This document shows positions 26,204 through 37,971 of a stretch of DNA of 64,000 nt, piece by piece (the stretch's first letter is position 1; every line of letters begins with the position of its first letter). Below the pieces are notes generated by a model. The model worked only from the letters and a program-made list of their open reading frames with translations, was not told where the DNA came from and did not search any database. Both the position numbers and the translations under genes were made by a program. The stretch is from Phoenix dactylifera (lineage: Eukaryota > Streptophyta > Magnoliopsida > Arecales > Arecaceae), in the NCBI RefSeq assembly GCF_009389715.1, contig NC_052407.1:9148475-9212474 (forward strand). The letters are read 5' to 3'.

Positions 26204-26512
26204 ATGAAACTAAGGAGCAGAGGAGCCTTTAATGCCTTTCGGCATCATGCTCCAAGTTCCGAACGCTCAGTCCAGAATTCACCACCAAGATCTCCGGTAG
26301 ATCAGGTTCCACAAATCCAACCCGAGCACTTCGACGCGCTAGTGCAGCAAGTCCAAGCGCTAGCCATTGCAGCCCAAAGCCTGCAACAAGTGGAGGCCCC
26401 CCCTGTGCCGCCTCCACGGGTTCATGTTAAGCAGAGGAAGAAACTTTCTCCCGAGCCATCTCGAATCAGGCATGGCTCCCGCTGCAACGACGTATGTGGG
26501 GGCAACCAGTGA
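26204..26512 (+). pseudogene. Gag-like N-terminal fragment of the LTR element
   Basis: A 102-residue frame starting MKLRSRGAFNAFRHHAP, with a Gln/Ala-rich, coiled-coil-prone middle (about residues 42-65) and a Pro/Arg-rich tail. It starts 34 bp after the 5' LTR, the usual place for gag. It resembles the N-terminal part of plant Ty3-type Gag proteins in composition and position, but capsid and zinc-knuckle parts are absent. Whether it is translated is unknown. Confidence 0.5.
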
Positions 26513-26784
26513 GAAGTAATAGCCCAAGTTTCACGTCAACGAGTTGGAGGGAAAAAGAAATAAAAGCTGAGGTCTGGAGAAGGAGAGTTATGGAGCTTTA
26601 AAATGGGATTGTAAGCCTCTGTGGCAAAGGGTACAGCCCCATTAAATCTCATTGTCCTTCCAAGTCTTCTGTCTTTCGGCAGCAAGTAGGAAACCAGCAT
26701 GTACTCCCTCCTCACGGGTGTAATTCCTCAGGGCGGCGCTCGCAACGTTGCTCTCCTTCAGAGCGTCGCCATCACTGAAGCCCC

Positions 26785-27060
26785 CGCCGAGCTCATGCAG
26801 GCCGAGCCGAGCTCAGAAGGCCGAGCTCATGCAGGCCAAGCCGAGCTTAGAAGGCCGAGACCAGAAGGTTGCCGAGCTCATCCAGGCCGAGCCGAGCTCA
26901 GAAGGCTAAGCTCGTCATCCACATGCTGCAGCCATGACCTGCAGCAGTCTCATCCAGGCCAAGCTCATGCAGGCCGAGCCGAGCTCAGAAGGCCGAGACC
27001 AGAAGGCTGCCGAGCTCATAAGCCCGAGCTCAGAAGCCCGAGCGCAGAACACCTCTCCCA
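26785..27060. repeat. Interior minisatellite related to the LTR minisatellite
   Basis: Units such as GCCGAGCCGAGCTCAGAAGG and GCCGAGACCAGAAGGCTGCC. These are clearly of the same family as the LTR units, and a fragment of LTR text (CACATGCTGCAGCCATG) is embedded at about 26920. Confidence 0.85.
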
Positions 27061-27240
27061 GAAAATCGAGCCAAAGAAAGCTGGTACTAAGCCAAGTCCT
27101 GAGGGACTTCGAAGTTCGAAAGCCATCAAAATGTCTCCAAAAGGTGGGAACGCACGATCGCCAACAGACATAGCCATCTCCGGTCTCCATCTCCATCTCC
27201 CTCAAAGATCCCGACTAAGTTCGGGATGCCCCGAGTGTTG

Positions 27241-27725
27241 ATAGTGCGTTCCCAGATCCCTCGACCTCGGGAAGCGTCGCAGGTCAACAGTGCGTTCTCA
27301 GACCCCTCGATCTTGCGCACGATCCCTCGACTAAGGTCGAGATGCCCCGCTGAGTCGACAGTGAGCCCAAGCTCACTCGGCCTCGGGAAGACGGGATAGT
27401 ACCTTCACGGCCCTCCTTGGCGCTCGATATCGACAACGGGGTAGTACCTTTGCGGCCCCCCGTAGCGCCTCCTTGACTAAGGTCGAGATGCCCCGTGTGT
27501 CGACAGTGCGTTCCCAGACCCCTCGACCTCGGAAAGCGTCGCAGGTCGACAGTGCGTTCCCGACCCCTCGACCTTGCGCACGATTCCTCGACTAAGGTCG
27601 AGATGCCCCGATAACTCGACAGCGAGCCCAAGCTCCCTCGACCTCGGGAAGATGGGGTAGTACCTTCGCGGCCCTCCGTGGCGCCCGACAACAACAAAGG
27701 GGTAGTACCTATGCGGACCCCCGAG
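27241..27725. repeat. Two-unit tandem repeat, period about 262 bp
   Basis: ACAGTGCGTTCCCAGACCCC recurs at about 27242 and 27503 (first copy with two changes), followed in both by CCTCGACCTCGG and GGTAGTACCTT segments. It fills the 3' half of the element's interior and encodes no recognisable protein. Confidence 0.8.
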
Positions 27726-28009
27726 GCATTCAACGACATTCGACGACATTTCGACGACATTCAACGCCATTCGACGCCTCCTACGACAATACGCCCCGAT
27801 CTGAGTGGGGGCACCCTGCTGAGTCGACCACAAGCCAAAGAAGGCTGCTGAGTCGACTTAAAGCACATAACTCCAACTGCATGAGAGGTACACCCTATTT
27901 GGCACACACATCTCCATATATATTTGGCTATATTACAGGATGATCAACGACTGGACTACTTCCTTCTCCCGAGCCAAAAAGCGGCTCGAACTCGGAAGTC
28001 GGGGGGTAG

Positions 28010-28981
28010 TGTTGGGGGGAAAAATAGACCACCCCACAAATACAATTAAAGCACCCAAATCCGACAGCTCAGAAGGCCGAGCACAGAACGCTGCCGAGCT
28101 CAGAAGGTCGAGCACAGAAGGCCGAGCACAGAAGGCTGTCGAGCTCAGAAGACTGTCGAGCTCATTCAGGCTGAGCTCAGAAGGCTGAGCACAGAAGGCC
28201 GAGACGAAAAGGCCGAGATCAGAAGGCCGAGCACAGAAGGCTGCCTAGCTCAGAAAGCCGAGCACAGAAGGTTGCCGAGCTCATGCAGGCTGCCGAGCTC
28301 AGAAGGCTAAGCACAGAAAGCCGAGACCAAAAGGCCGAGACCAGAAAGCCGAGCATAGAAGGCTGACTAGCTCAGAAGGCCGAGCACAGAAGGCTGCCGA
28401 GCTCAGAAGGCCGAGCTGACCTGAGAAGGCTGACCTTATCGTCCACATGCTGCGGCCATGCCATGCAGCAGCCTCACCGCACCATGCTTTACTTGCCGGC
28501 CACGTCACGACATATCAACCAGGGACCATACCCTGCTACGATTGTCAACGCCTCACCATTCCCAAGAATGGACTGCACTGCACGCCACAAAGAAGCTCTA
28601 GCTGCACGTCATCTCCTCCCATGATGGGAACAGGCCATCTACAACAACTCATTACTTCCACGCCCACGTCGAATCGTGACGGTAACCCATTAATTCGCCC
28701 AGTCACATCACAGGTAATCCTGGCACTCTCCCTATAAAAGGGGAGCTTCTTCCTCTAAAAAGGGGCTTCTTCCTCCCAAGGGAGGACTTCGGACTTCTAT
28801 ATACAGTCTCTCTCCTTCTCCAAAATTAAGCTCCCCTCTGACTTAAGCATCGGAGGGCCGATGCCGGAAATTCCGTCCACCGGCATTTTGCAGGTCTCTC
28901 GGAGGACGCCACCCGCCATTCTCGCACCGGAGCTCCTCCTCCTCAGCTGACGGCCGCCCTCAGGTCCAATTTCCAGCAACA
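28010..28981 (+). repeat. 3' LTR (972 bp)
   Basis: Starts TGTTGGGGGG and ends CAACA. It matches the 5' LTR over its unique part. The minisatellite is longer (about 28066-28435). A TATA box is at 28733-28739. AGAGC follows at 28982-28986. Confidence 0.92.
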
Positions 28982-31505
28982 AGAGCATTAGAACATGTAT
29001 GTGCTGAAAATTATGGGTGACCTATAAAGCATAGAGGCACATTCATCGGTGAAGTATATGCCGACAATGCGTAGCTCAACTAGTTGGCATCCTTTTCTTT
29101 TCGGGAGAGACCCAACTTTTGGATTTTGGCGTTGGAACAAAATTTTCTGGTCCGCGCACCAAAGAAGATCGTTTGAAATCTCTTTTTTTTTTTTTGCTAC
29201 GTACCATGCAATATGGACAGATCTTGAAGTGGAAATTAAAGGGACCAAGAAGGAGACTCTTTCTAGCAACAGAGTCCCTCGCATCTCTATTATTTTTAAA
29301 ATCGAAAATGATACTTGAAAATTTCTATATATCCAATAATATCCTGGTATATAGTGTGTGGCCAGCTGATATACGCCTGGTTTATTAGTTATCTAATGAC
29401 CTAATACACACTTCCAATGATAATAATAGTTTCTAAAATATAGTGTTCACTAGTACACATCATGGCCAGTTGATCACTAGGGATTGTGTGTGTGTGTATT
29501 TATACATATAAATGCATCATATATATGTGTGTGTATATGTATGTATTACATTTTTGTGGTCAAAGTGGGACCATGCTATCATTTATATGTGCCAAACTAG
29601 GAACTATAAATTTTGGAGCCATCAGTTGACTCATCAATGACCTTATATTAGACGAAAAATGCTGCCATGCGTAAGAAAGAGAGTGTGGTTGAGGCAGCTT
29701 GATGGCAAATTAGGGCTGGCATGGAACATGTACATGTCTAAAAGAAAACAGCTGTCCAGTTAAAGACTATTGGGACGACGATCGATATATGTGGAGGTGT
29801 AGCTTATAGTCATCTATATAACTTCATGCACGTCAACATGCTCGTTTCAATCACGACGACTTTCAGAAGAATCCTGCAAGAAAGCTGAAGCTCTTCACAT
29901 GCAAGATAGAGAATTATTTTGGCTCCACCAATAATTGGGGGTGGTTGCACCTTCATTTGATGGCCTATAAGATTTCATGCATGACACATCGCCAGCTCAT
30001 TTATTCGCATAGATCTCTGTCTTTTATCAGAATTCATGGAGGTCATGGTTTTTCCTTTTTCTTGAGAAATGGAGTGTTTTAATATATGAATTTCACCATC
30101 ACACCTTTAATTGCAAGCTCATGTTGAAGAATAATTAATTATCCATCCTGACTAATTTATACATGAATCCAAGTTCTTGAAACAATCTAGTCTATTATTA
30201 GTATAAAAGCTTGATATATATATTGTTGACCACTTCCATAAAAAGTTAAGATTTTAGGGTTTAGCGGTAGGTTAAGTCGATATTCAAACCAGAAGTCCTG
30301 AGTTTGCATCCCTGTTCGGGCTAAGACTTGAGTAATAGGTTTCAAATTGAAGAGGTAAAAATCTTTTTGATGCATATACTTAAAATACTAAACTATCATG
30401 AAAGCATAATAACTTTGAAATGTCAAGTACGGATACTCCTATGAGCCACCAATTTTCCATGACACAACCACCTATTTTCCATCTATCTTATAGATATTAC
30501 ATAATAAAATTAACTTAAGGATGACTAGTGTTTCATGCCATTATGGAGCGACAGCATATTCTATAATGTCTATTTGGATTCCTAGATGGCTTATGGCTTA
30601 CCTATGGAATAACAAAAAAAAAAAAACAGATATTTGAGGATAAGTGATTATGTAGGGAGGAGATTTTTTTTTTTTTTGCTATGATTGGAATCTTTCATCC
30701 TTAATAGCATGGATGAGAAAAATCATCTCTCAAAATGATTAGGGTTTAAAAGATCGAAGGAGAAGAACTTCCGATATACAATTGATATAGGACTAAACAC
30801 AAGTCAGCATGGCTCTTCCATATTCTTCCCCTTTAAATCTTGGTATCCTCATTAGTATGTCTCTCACTTACTTTCATGTTTAAGCTTAGCCTGATATTAT
30901 TTGTAGGAACCTACAACCCCACTCAAAAAGGCTACCTAAAATATTTTATTTAGGTTCTTAGACCTTGTACATATACCCAAAATTTATCCAATGCATAATT
31001 ATTGTGAAACTAAACACACGTCTACACCGTGATACGAAGAATAATTACTCACATTATATAACATAGAAAAACTGAGGAATTTTAGAGCTAGAGACATATC
31101 ATCTAGGAATGAAGAGCGCAAACGGTGCATCAAGAGCGTCTCGCATGCAATATTTAGTTCCATATTCCCTAAGCTTTCTAAAATATCTACGATCCAAAAG
31201 CAGCATGCAGCATCCAATTCCACAAATTAAAAGGAATATGATTGAAACATCTGCTGATTATTAGTGCCTGAAGGAAACCCAAATGCATCCAAAACAAAAC
31301 AGCGTTTCATCAATAATTGATGCCGCTTTCTATCCCTCTCAGCTAGTACCCAAGAAGACAGACAAAGACAACAGTACTTGATCAGCTTCTGGTCATGCAT
31401 GGCTCACAAGAATTCATAATCACCTTCTTTTTGACCACGTTAAATTTTTACAAGGCAAGTGCTAACTACACAAGGCAGGCATAAAGATGAACTTTTGGCA
31501 AAAAT
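28982..31505. other. Intergenic with dispersed repeat
   Basis: AT-rich. It holds the dispersed repeat at 30720-31040 and a TG/TA-rich patch near 29487-29545. No gene recognised. The last five bases (AAAAT) are the target duplication of the next solo LTR. Confidence 0.55.
30720..31040 (+). repeat. Dispersed repeat, copy 2
   Basis: Contains ATAGGACTAAACACAAGTC, then TTCTTCCCCTTTAAATCTTGG, and a second half with TTTATTTAGGTTCTTAG and GTGAAACTAAACACACGTC. It is a diverged relative of the sequence at 20520-20960, with the same two-part layout. Confidence 0.5.
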
Positions 31506-32255
31506 TGTTGAATTAAATTAAATATTTTAAAATTTTGAAAATCAAATTAGTTAACGACCAAATGGCAAGCATCCGTGCGCAAGCAAAGAAACAAATATGA
31601 AAAAATTTCCAAAGAAAGAAAACCATGACAAGTGTCATGCGTCCAGCGCAAGAGCAAGCATGGAAAGACCCCTCGAAGAAGGAAGGAAGCATGAATGGCC
31701 AAGATGCAATAAGCCGCTTGATCAAAAGAGCACAAGAAGACACGTCATCAATCCGCGGGAGGAGAGTTTGCTTCTTTTGACGCGCATAAGCCTATATAAA
31801 GGGCTCTAGGGATCATGTCAAAGTACAATCAAAATTTTCTCTTCTCCCTATTTCAAGAGTCTAGATAAAAAGGACTCTAGGGATCATTAGGGAGAAAAGA
31901 AATAAAGAAAATTTTTATTCTCCTCATAATTTTTCTAAGTTTCTTTTGAGTTATCTGCAAGCGTGAATGTGCTCTTCTTTCTTCCGTGGAGGCGCACTGA
32001 CGGGGAAGACGTGGTTCTGTATTGGGTCGTCGTATCTGTAGGAAATCTGTGCCAGTAGACCCGTGCATGGGGGGCATAAACTTTTCTGAGACAACACATC
32101 TGCGTGCTTCAATCCACATGCCATCTTCTCTCTCTTTCTTCATTTTATTATTATATTGTCAAGTTAATTATTTGCTAGTTTATTCTTCTTATTTATTATT
32201 TTTAAATATTAGAAATATTTAATTTATCAATTATATTTGTGTATCTAGGCTAACA
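31506..32255 (+). mobile_element. Solo LTR, 750 bp
   Basis: Begins TGTTGAATTAAA at 31506 and ends CTAGGCTAACA at 32255, with TGTT/AACA termini. A perfect 5-bp target duplication AAAAT lies on both sides (31501-31505 and 32256-32260). A TATA box (TATATAAA, 31793-31800) sits centrally, followed by leader-like sequence. No internal retrotransposon region adjoins it. This is a solo LTR; orientation is taken from the TATA box. Confidence 0.82.
31793..31800 (+). promoter_or_regulatory. TATA box in the solo LTR
   Basis: TATATAAA followed by GGGCTC; a related GGACTCTAGGGATCAT block is repeated about 70 bp downstream. Confidence 0.55.
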
Positions 32256-33967
32256 AAAATACAGAAAAAAAAGCACGTAGAGAAACTCTAACATGCAATC
32301 GTTTTTCTCTTTCTTTCTTTTTTTTTTTTTTTTCACTATAGCAATCGCCATCGACTACGTACCTTGCTCATTTACTACAGCATCATAAACCAAAGATTAA
32401 AAGAGATGGTGACGGAAGGCTCAAACGGGCAATCTATGTTCAAGGTTCTTTGTAAGCTATCTGAAGGTCGCAAGCTTCTAAATTGAGGGTGACCTCCTCC
32501 TGGACGCCTGGCATGAAGACTACGACCTCTCACCGTGCACCTAACTCTTTACAACAATGAAGGTAAATAGATAATAAGATCAAACTTCCTCCTAGGAAAA
32601 TGCTATGCCTCCCCAAAGGATCCCTACAAATGGTTGTAAACTATGGTTATAAGAAACCATCCGGATATATTTGGCATTTTGATCCCATATTTTTTTTTTG
32701 ATAAATTGGATTTTATTAAACCAATTTAGATTAAATATATCGATGGAAATTAGAATATGAAATTTCTAAAAATTTAGAAGAAATATCTAAAAAAATTCCC
32801 AAACCCCCTTATAGAGTTATAGTCGACCAGTAACTGGGTTTACACTCATTTGAGGGAGGTTCTTGGGGAAGAACACCAGCATTAATTCCTCCTCTTCACT
32901 AATTACTAGTGAGTTGCAAAGCTACTGTGATGTCATGATCCGACCATATATAAAAGCCACTGCAAATAAATCCATAAACGGTCAGGCTTGCGTTTGAGGA
33001 AAGTTTGACTTGCATCATAACCTGATTTGGTATTAATGGAACCGAACCCATTCAGTTTATTGTGAAGCTTAATTTGATTTGTTTGATTCATGACATAATA
33101 TCTCTGTGTTCGCACCCTGTTATTTACTTTTTTTTCAAAAAAAAAAAATCTCGTCCAAGTACCTATTGCATCAAAGCGTGAATATAACATATTAATATAC
33201 ATGAAAAGTAACACATTTTAGAATACCCTGAGGAAGTTGTATAAAATATTTATTATGTTCTTAATAAAAAAATAACCTTATCTTATTCTATTTAAAAAAT
33301 TAAGGGTACTTTTGAAAAAAAAAGAATATCTTAAATTTCAATCAATAGGAAGATGATTTTTTCTTGTCTTGCATGAATTTTTTTTCGCAAAATGTGAAAA
33401 TCTTATTTCTATAGAAAAGCCATTTTTCCGTCTTTTTCATTTGAAAACTCCGGCTAAATATGAGATATTTCTCCAAAAAAAAATAAAAAAATCAATGGCC
33501 ATACTTTTTTTTTATCCTCTTCTTACGAACCAAATGAGTATATGTTTAATTTGAACATAGCCGTGCCCAAATCCTGCCCAGTAAAACATTAAGTTCAATA
33601 TGCAAAATCCAAACCCGACTGAGTTCTAATTAAAAAGTTACTAGATATATAAATGGGAAGTGTATCAGACTATTTCCTATAAACAGAGTCAAACTATCCA
33701 GCTTCAATCGCCAAATTATGGACATTTTGGTTATCATAGCTCGGCTCTCAGCATGGCCTACATGAGCAAGAAATCTCTTCTAAGGCTAACCTCATTCTTA
33801 AAGGGATTGCAACAGCCACGCATCTCTCAGTGCCATGAGTTTATTGCACAAGCTTTTTGCCTAGAACCAGGGGTGCATGATACATCTACTAAATAGGTTG
33901 CAAAGGTATTTTTTCAGTTCATATGAGCTATAACACCATTCATGGCTGCCCATGCATCTGATTCTAA
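32256..33967. other. Intergenic, nothing recognised
   Basis: AT-rich with several homopolymer runs; no supported gene or element ends. Confidence 0.5.
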
Positions 33968-34400
33968 TTGACCAATGCACTCGATACATTGAAAGAAGAG
34001 GTGATCACGAACGATTATATGAGCCATGAAGAAGTTTCAATGGCGCATGTTGCAAGCCAATACTTTAGTGCTCGAGGGCGACTCGACTACTGTTATTGGC
34101 TAGAAGCAGCAGAGTATGGGAGCCTGGGAGGGATGGGTGATTACCATCCGCTCCTTAGGAATGTGCAGGCGATAATGAGGGGAAGGATGACGTTGCAGGG
34201 TAAACATGTGTATCGAGATGCTAACGGGGCAGTAGATTAGGTAGCCTTTTATATGGTTAACCATTCTGGAAAGACTCTGTGGCTGAGGGAGAGGAATTAA
34301 ACTATCTAGTGCCCTCCGAAACTTGTTATTTTTTGTTTTCTTTAGGTGTATTCGTACCGCTATGTATGATGCATGAATTTTCCATGCCAGCCAAGGCTAT
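33968..34400 (+). mobile_element. LINE RNase H fragment, copy 2
   Basis: Decayed copy with YHPLLRNVQAIMRGRMTLQG, then KHVYRDANGAVD, a stop, and VAFYMVNHSGKTLWLRERN. It ends near FLRCIRTAMYD in another frame. The order of motifs is the same as in copies 1 and 5. Confidence 0.6.
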
Positions 34401-34885
34401 TAAATCCTCTGCACCCTAACTAGCTGATGGTTGTGTCCAAGATTTTGCACCACTACTTCATGGCCTTCTCTCTCTCTCTCTACTGTAATATCGCCTTAAT
34501 CCTCCACAGGCGGAATCCATCCAACTTTATTTTATTAAAAAACATGCAACATGGTAAAGCTGTATGTCGATGAAGTTGTAGGAAAACCCGTGGCAGCATT
34601 GTGTAGGATCCGGTGCCTCAGTTAAGGATGCCATGCATATTATTATTTACCTTCCAACTATCTATTTACCAAGATATATATTATTAAATTGTATTTATTT
34701 GGATCCTAAATTTAGGAGAATAGATGCTGTGAAGACAATGTCGGTCAAGATAAGAACAAGTTCTGCATCTACTTGCAAAAAAGACATAAGAAGAAAAAGA
34801 AAAACATGGTGCGTATTTCAACTGCCGGAGAAAGCTACATTTTTGATACATCTGTTTTCACTGCAAAATTAAGTGCTATCTAGAA

Positions 34886-35190
34886 AGGCATGGACTATGC
34901 AAGGCTCGCCTTGGGGGTGAAGTGCAGAAGACTATGCTACGGTGATCAAGTGGATCCAAAATCACTATAGGATGAACTGCGAGCATCCACTGTTGCAGAA
35001 GACGAGGAACTGTACAGTATTTTAAGCGGCTTATAAGTACAGAGAGGCAAATAGGATGGCTAATCCTTCGTTGCTCAGCTTTTTATAGGACAGCTATGAG
35101 ACCATCTCTTCCCTCTTAAATCATCTCTTATTCTTTAATTTTATTGAATATATTCCTAGTAGATGTGCACGATCTATCCACCTTGTAATA
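34886..35190 (+). mobile_element. LINE RNase H fragment, copy 3
   Basis: Decayed frames give DYATVIKWIQNHYR, CEHPLLQ and KYREANRMA. These line up with SATVIGWIWKG, DHPLIQD and FRKSNRTAD of copy 5. It ends with an AT-rich tail. Confidence 0.5.
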
Positions 35191-35665
35191 AAAAATGTAT
35201 ATCGAGTGATGGTGAGATACATTTGTTCTGGATTTCTTTATTGATGCAAGAGCAAAAAAAAAGTGATGACGGTAGCTATATAATATACCTTAGCAAGATT
35301 ATGCATTGCACCCAAACAAAAAGCCGGTTTCCATCTCCCCAGAACGGCCCGTGACAGCGTGATCTTATCCGTAATCGGTGCTCCCACCACCACCACCACC
35401 GGTGGTTGCGTGTCGCTCCCGCGCTCCGTGTGTAATATCCACCGTACGACCAAATTCCCACTTACTAGTATGTGGCAGGAGAAGTCCAGCGACATACCCC
35501 CATCAAAGGCACCAGGCCAGCGGAAACCACCCCGTATTTCAACCCGTGCGGGCCCCTCCACCACCGGTGGTGAGCCTTTGTGGCTATGAGCTTTCCATAG
35601 TAGCCACACTGGCCCAGCTTTCTTCCATCCTGTGACAGCACAAAAGCTTAATGTTTCTTTTTCTC
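35191..35665. other. Intergenic patch, moderately GC-rich
   Basis: 35330-35660 is richer in GC than its surroundings and contains an imperfect ACC repeat (35387-35405) and CCACCACCGGTGGTGAG. Several overlapping frames exist, none with a recognisable motif. Confidence 0.4.
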
Positions 35666-35970
35666 GCATGCAGCATGTTTGGTGTGCTTTGCACGAGAGG
35701 AATGTCCTCTTTGAGAGAGACTCTGGGACGATAATTAATGGATCATACAGATCTCGAGAGGGTCTGTGATTACCACCTCTTGCTGGGAGATATCCGGATC
35801 ATGGCTTGTGGAGGGCTGAGGATTCTAGCGAAGCATGTTTTTAGAGAGGCTAATGAGGCGGCGGATTGGGTGGCTTTTTTTGTTGCTGCCGATTTTCGTA
35901 ATGTTTTGTTTTTTGATTTTCTTGACTGTATCTGTACACATTATGTATGATACTTTTTGTTTTTTTATAA
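35666..35970 (+). mobile_element. LINE RNase H fragment, copy 4
   Basis: Contains ERDSGTIINGSYRSREGL, LLLGDIRIMACGGLRILAKH and VFREANEAADWVAFFVA. It then has FFDFLDCICTHYV and a stop, followed by an A/T-rich tail ending in AAAAAAC. It is 5'-truncated and frame-broken at least once. Confidence 0.65.
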
Positions 35971-36069
35971 AAAAACGAGACTAATGGTTATCCTATGACT
36001 GTAGTCACTCTTATATTTATGAATATCCATACATATGTGTATTTAATTCTATATCAGTTATTCGTCGAG

Positions 36070-36165
36070 TAGATCTTGGAATCAAAAAACTCAAATAATA
36101 CCTTTCGGCTAGTCATTTTGGATAAAGTCCTATATTGTTATAAATAATATCATAACTTATATGGA
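36070..36165 (-). repeat. Dispersed repeat, inverted fragment (copy 3)
   Basis: The reverse complement reads ACTTTATCCAAAATGACTAG followed by a GGTATTATTTGAGTT segment, matching 20550-20625 with scattered changes. Confidence 0.55.
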
Positions 36166-37927
36166 CTAGAGGTATTGTAGTATGAATTTTTTGGAACTGA
36201 CCACGAACTGGTTGTGGTGCTTGTGATTATATTTGAATAGATATAAACTCTTGATTTTTTTGGTTAAATTATTATAATATTGATCAATTATTATATATAT
36301 CTTCATTGTTTGAATATGAATTATTTAAATTCTATTATCTTCCGTACATACAATCATTCAATCCTTTGATACTTTTCTCAAATAATTGCAACAATTCACG
36401 CTTTCTCTCATGCGTCCAAATCCTCTCATATGTGGAGGAATCCATGCATTTACGGGATGGTCCATGATTCCATGGATCCCGTTGCGATTGCAACGTCCTA
36501 TCCCATATAACCGTCATGGTTGAATGCAGCAGTGAAGTGCTTCTAATTCCATCTCTACCGGAAGGAATTAGAACCGGAGAGCTCTCCTATTTGTTAAATA
36601 TTATTACTCCAACATAAAGAGAGTCCAGTGTAAATGCATGCAAAACCTCATTTATTTTAAAGAGGAAAGCAGCAACAATGCACCGTTGAATAAGAGCTAT
36701 TCATTAAATACATAAAACAAAAGCAAAGCCATCCTTTCTCCATGAATGACATTTTCAAGATTGTTATATTTTTATTGTAATACTAAATACCATATATTTT
36801 TAGAAGGCATTTATTAATTGGTGACGTGTTACCAATTTTTTTGCTCACACTCTTCATTGTGGCATCAATATGCCCTTTTACAGCTAATAAGTTAGCAGCA
36901 TGGCTTAAATTTACAGGCCAAAATAATATTTAGATCAATTTTTTAAAAAATATGAAATCAAAGAAACATGAATCATTAATGCTTACCTAGGTGATTGGTT
37001 TTTTCTTGGATAAGGTAGCGATCAAAACAATATAAAAGGCCTAAACCAATTAGCAGATTGAATCTCATACCTACATGGTGCGTGATTTTTTCATATATAT
37101 ATATATATATATACGAATAATTTTTTATCTCTTGATAAAAGAAGATTGATGCAACTCATGAAATTTTTGCCAAACTTAAGAGATTGGTTGATTATGAAGC
37201 TGTGTAATAGTTCTACATATTACACTAATGCCCTCTTATCGTGGTAATTTAGATATCGGTTTAATATTATTTGGGACCATTTGGGGTCCCCATTTGATTG
37301 GATCAAGCCAAAATTACATGGCCAAAAATTTGTCAGATTTTTTAAAAAATATTTGTATCATGTAAATAGTAAAAAAATTCTATAAGTAGCAGCACAGAGG
37401 ATTTGCTCTTACGCTCCTCCTCTCATCCTGAGTTCTCTCCCACTTTTCTTTTGCTCTTTTTTTTTTTGTTGGGCCAAGAGTTCTCTCCCACTCATTCCTG
37501 CCCTTTTCCTGCTCTCTCAACTTTCTTGTGACGGCGAGCAGAGCGGAGAGAGAAAAAAAAAGGAAGGAGGAAGAAAGAGCGCGCCTGTCAAGAGAGCGGC
37601 ATGGGACAGACTCTTCCCGAGATTCTTCATTCTAATTAAAATACGTACATTCAAAATAGAATAACAAAACAGAGGAGAGCAAACGCTAAAGAAGACGAAA
37701 CCCACGTGACCGTCCTCTCACACTTCCCATCTTCCTTCTCTCTCTCTCTCTCCTTCTTCGTGGTCTCTTCCTCACCGCTCTTCTCTTTTCTTGCCTGCTG
37801 TTCTGTACCATCTTCTTTGTTCTCGTTCTCAGCAAGAAATCATTCCTCCAGACGAAACGAAACCCACTTTCCCACCCTTCCTCACCAACCCAACCCCACT
37901 CTCACTCTTCCTGTCCCCCTCCATCTT

Positions 37928-37935
37928 TATATAAA
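37928..37935 (+). promoter_or_regulatory. Probable TATA box of the subtilase gene
   Basis: TATATAAA, 37 bp before the start codon. If it is used, the 5' leader would be only a few bases long, so an upstream promoter within the pyrimidine-rich region is also possible. Confidence 0.4.
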
Positions 37936-37971
37936 CATCATCCCGACGCCACTGCAACGGCGAGACTAGCG

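Larger units (their letters stand above)
25331..28981 (+). mobile_element. Non-autonomous LTR retrotransposon, 3.65 kb
   Basis: Two long direct repeats, 25331-26170 and 28010-28981, each begin TGTTG and end CCAGCAACA. They are flanked by the perfect 5-bp target duplication AGAGC (25326-25330 and 28982-28986). Directly after the 5' LTR comes TTGGCGCTAGAGGAAGGG, in the position of a tRNA primer-binding site. Directly before the 3' LTR is a purine-rich run ending GGGGGGTAG, the probable polypurine tract. The 1.84 kb interior has only a short gag-like frame (26204-26512) and tandem repeats. No protease, integrase or reverse transcriptase motif is present, so mobilisation must have relied on a related autonomous element. 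Confidence 0.93.
35971..37971. other. Intergenic and promoter region of the subtilase gene
   Basis: AT-rich up to about 37400, then pyrimidine-rich (37400-37930), as is common upstream of plant start codons. It includes an inverted copy of the dispersed repeat (36070-36165) and a TA microsatellite (37096-37112). Confidence 0.6.

Noticed and set aside
29640-29920. Possible microRNA precursor
   Set aside because: Searched by eye for common plant miRNA sequences; none matched and no long hairpin was evident.
30240-30370. tRNA-like or SINE-like segment with box-B-like text (GAGTTTGCATCCCTG)
   Set aside because: No cloverleaf can be drawn and box A is weak; too little to call a tRNA or SINE.
35238-35669. 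143-residue minus-strand frame
   Set aside because: No motif, overlapping frames on both strands, and interspersed with LINE remnants.
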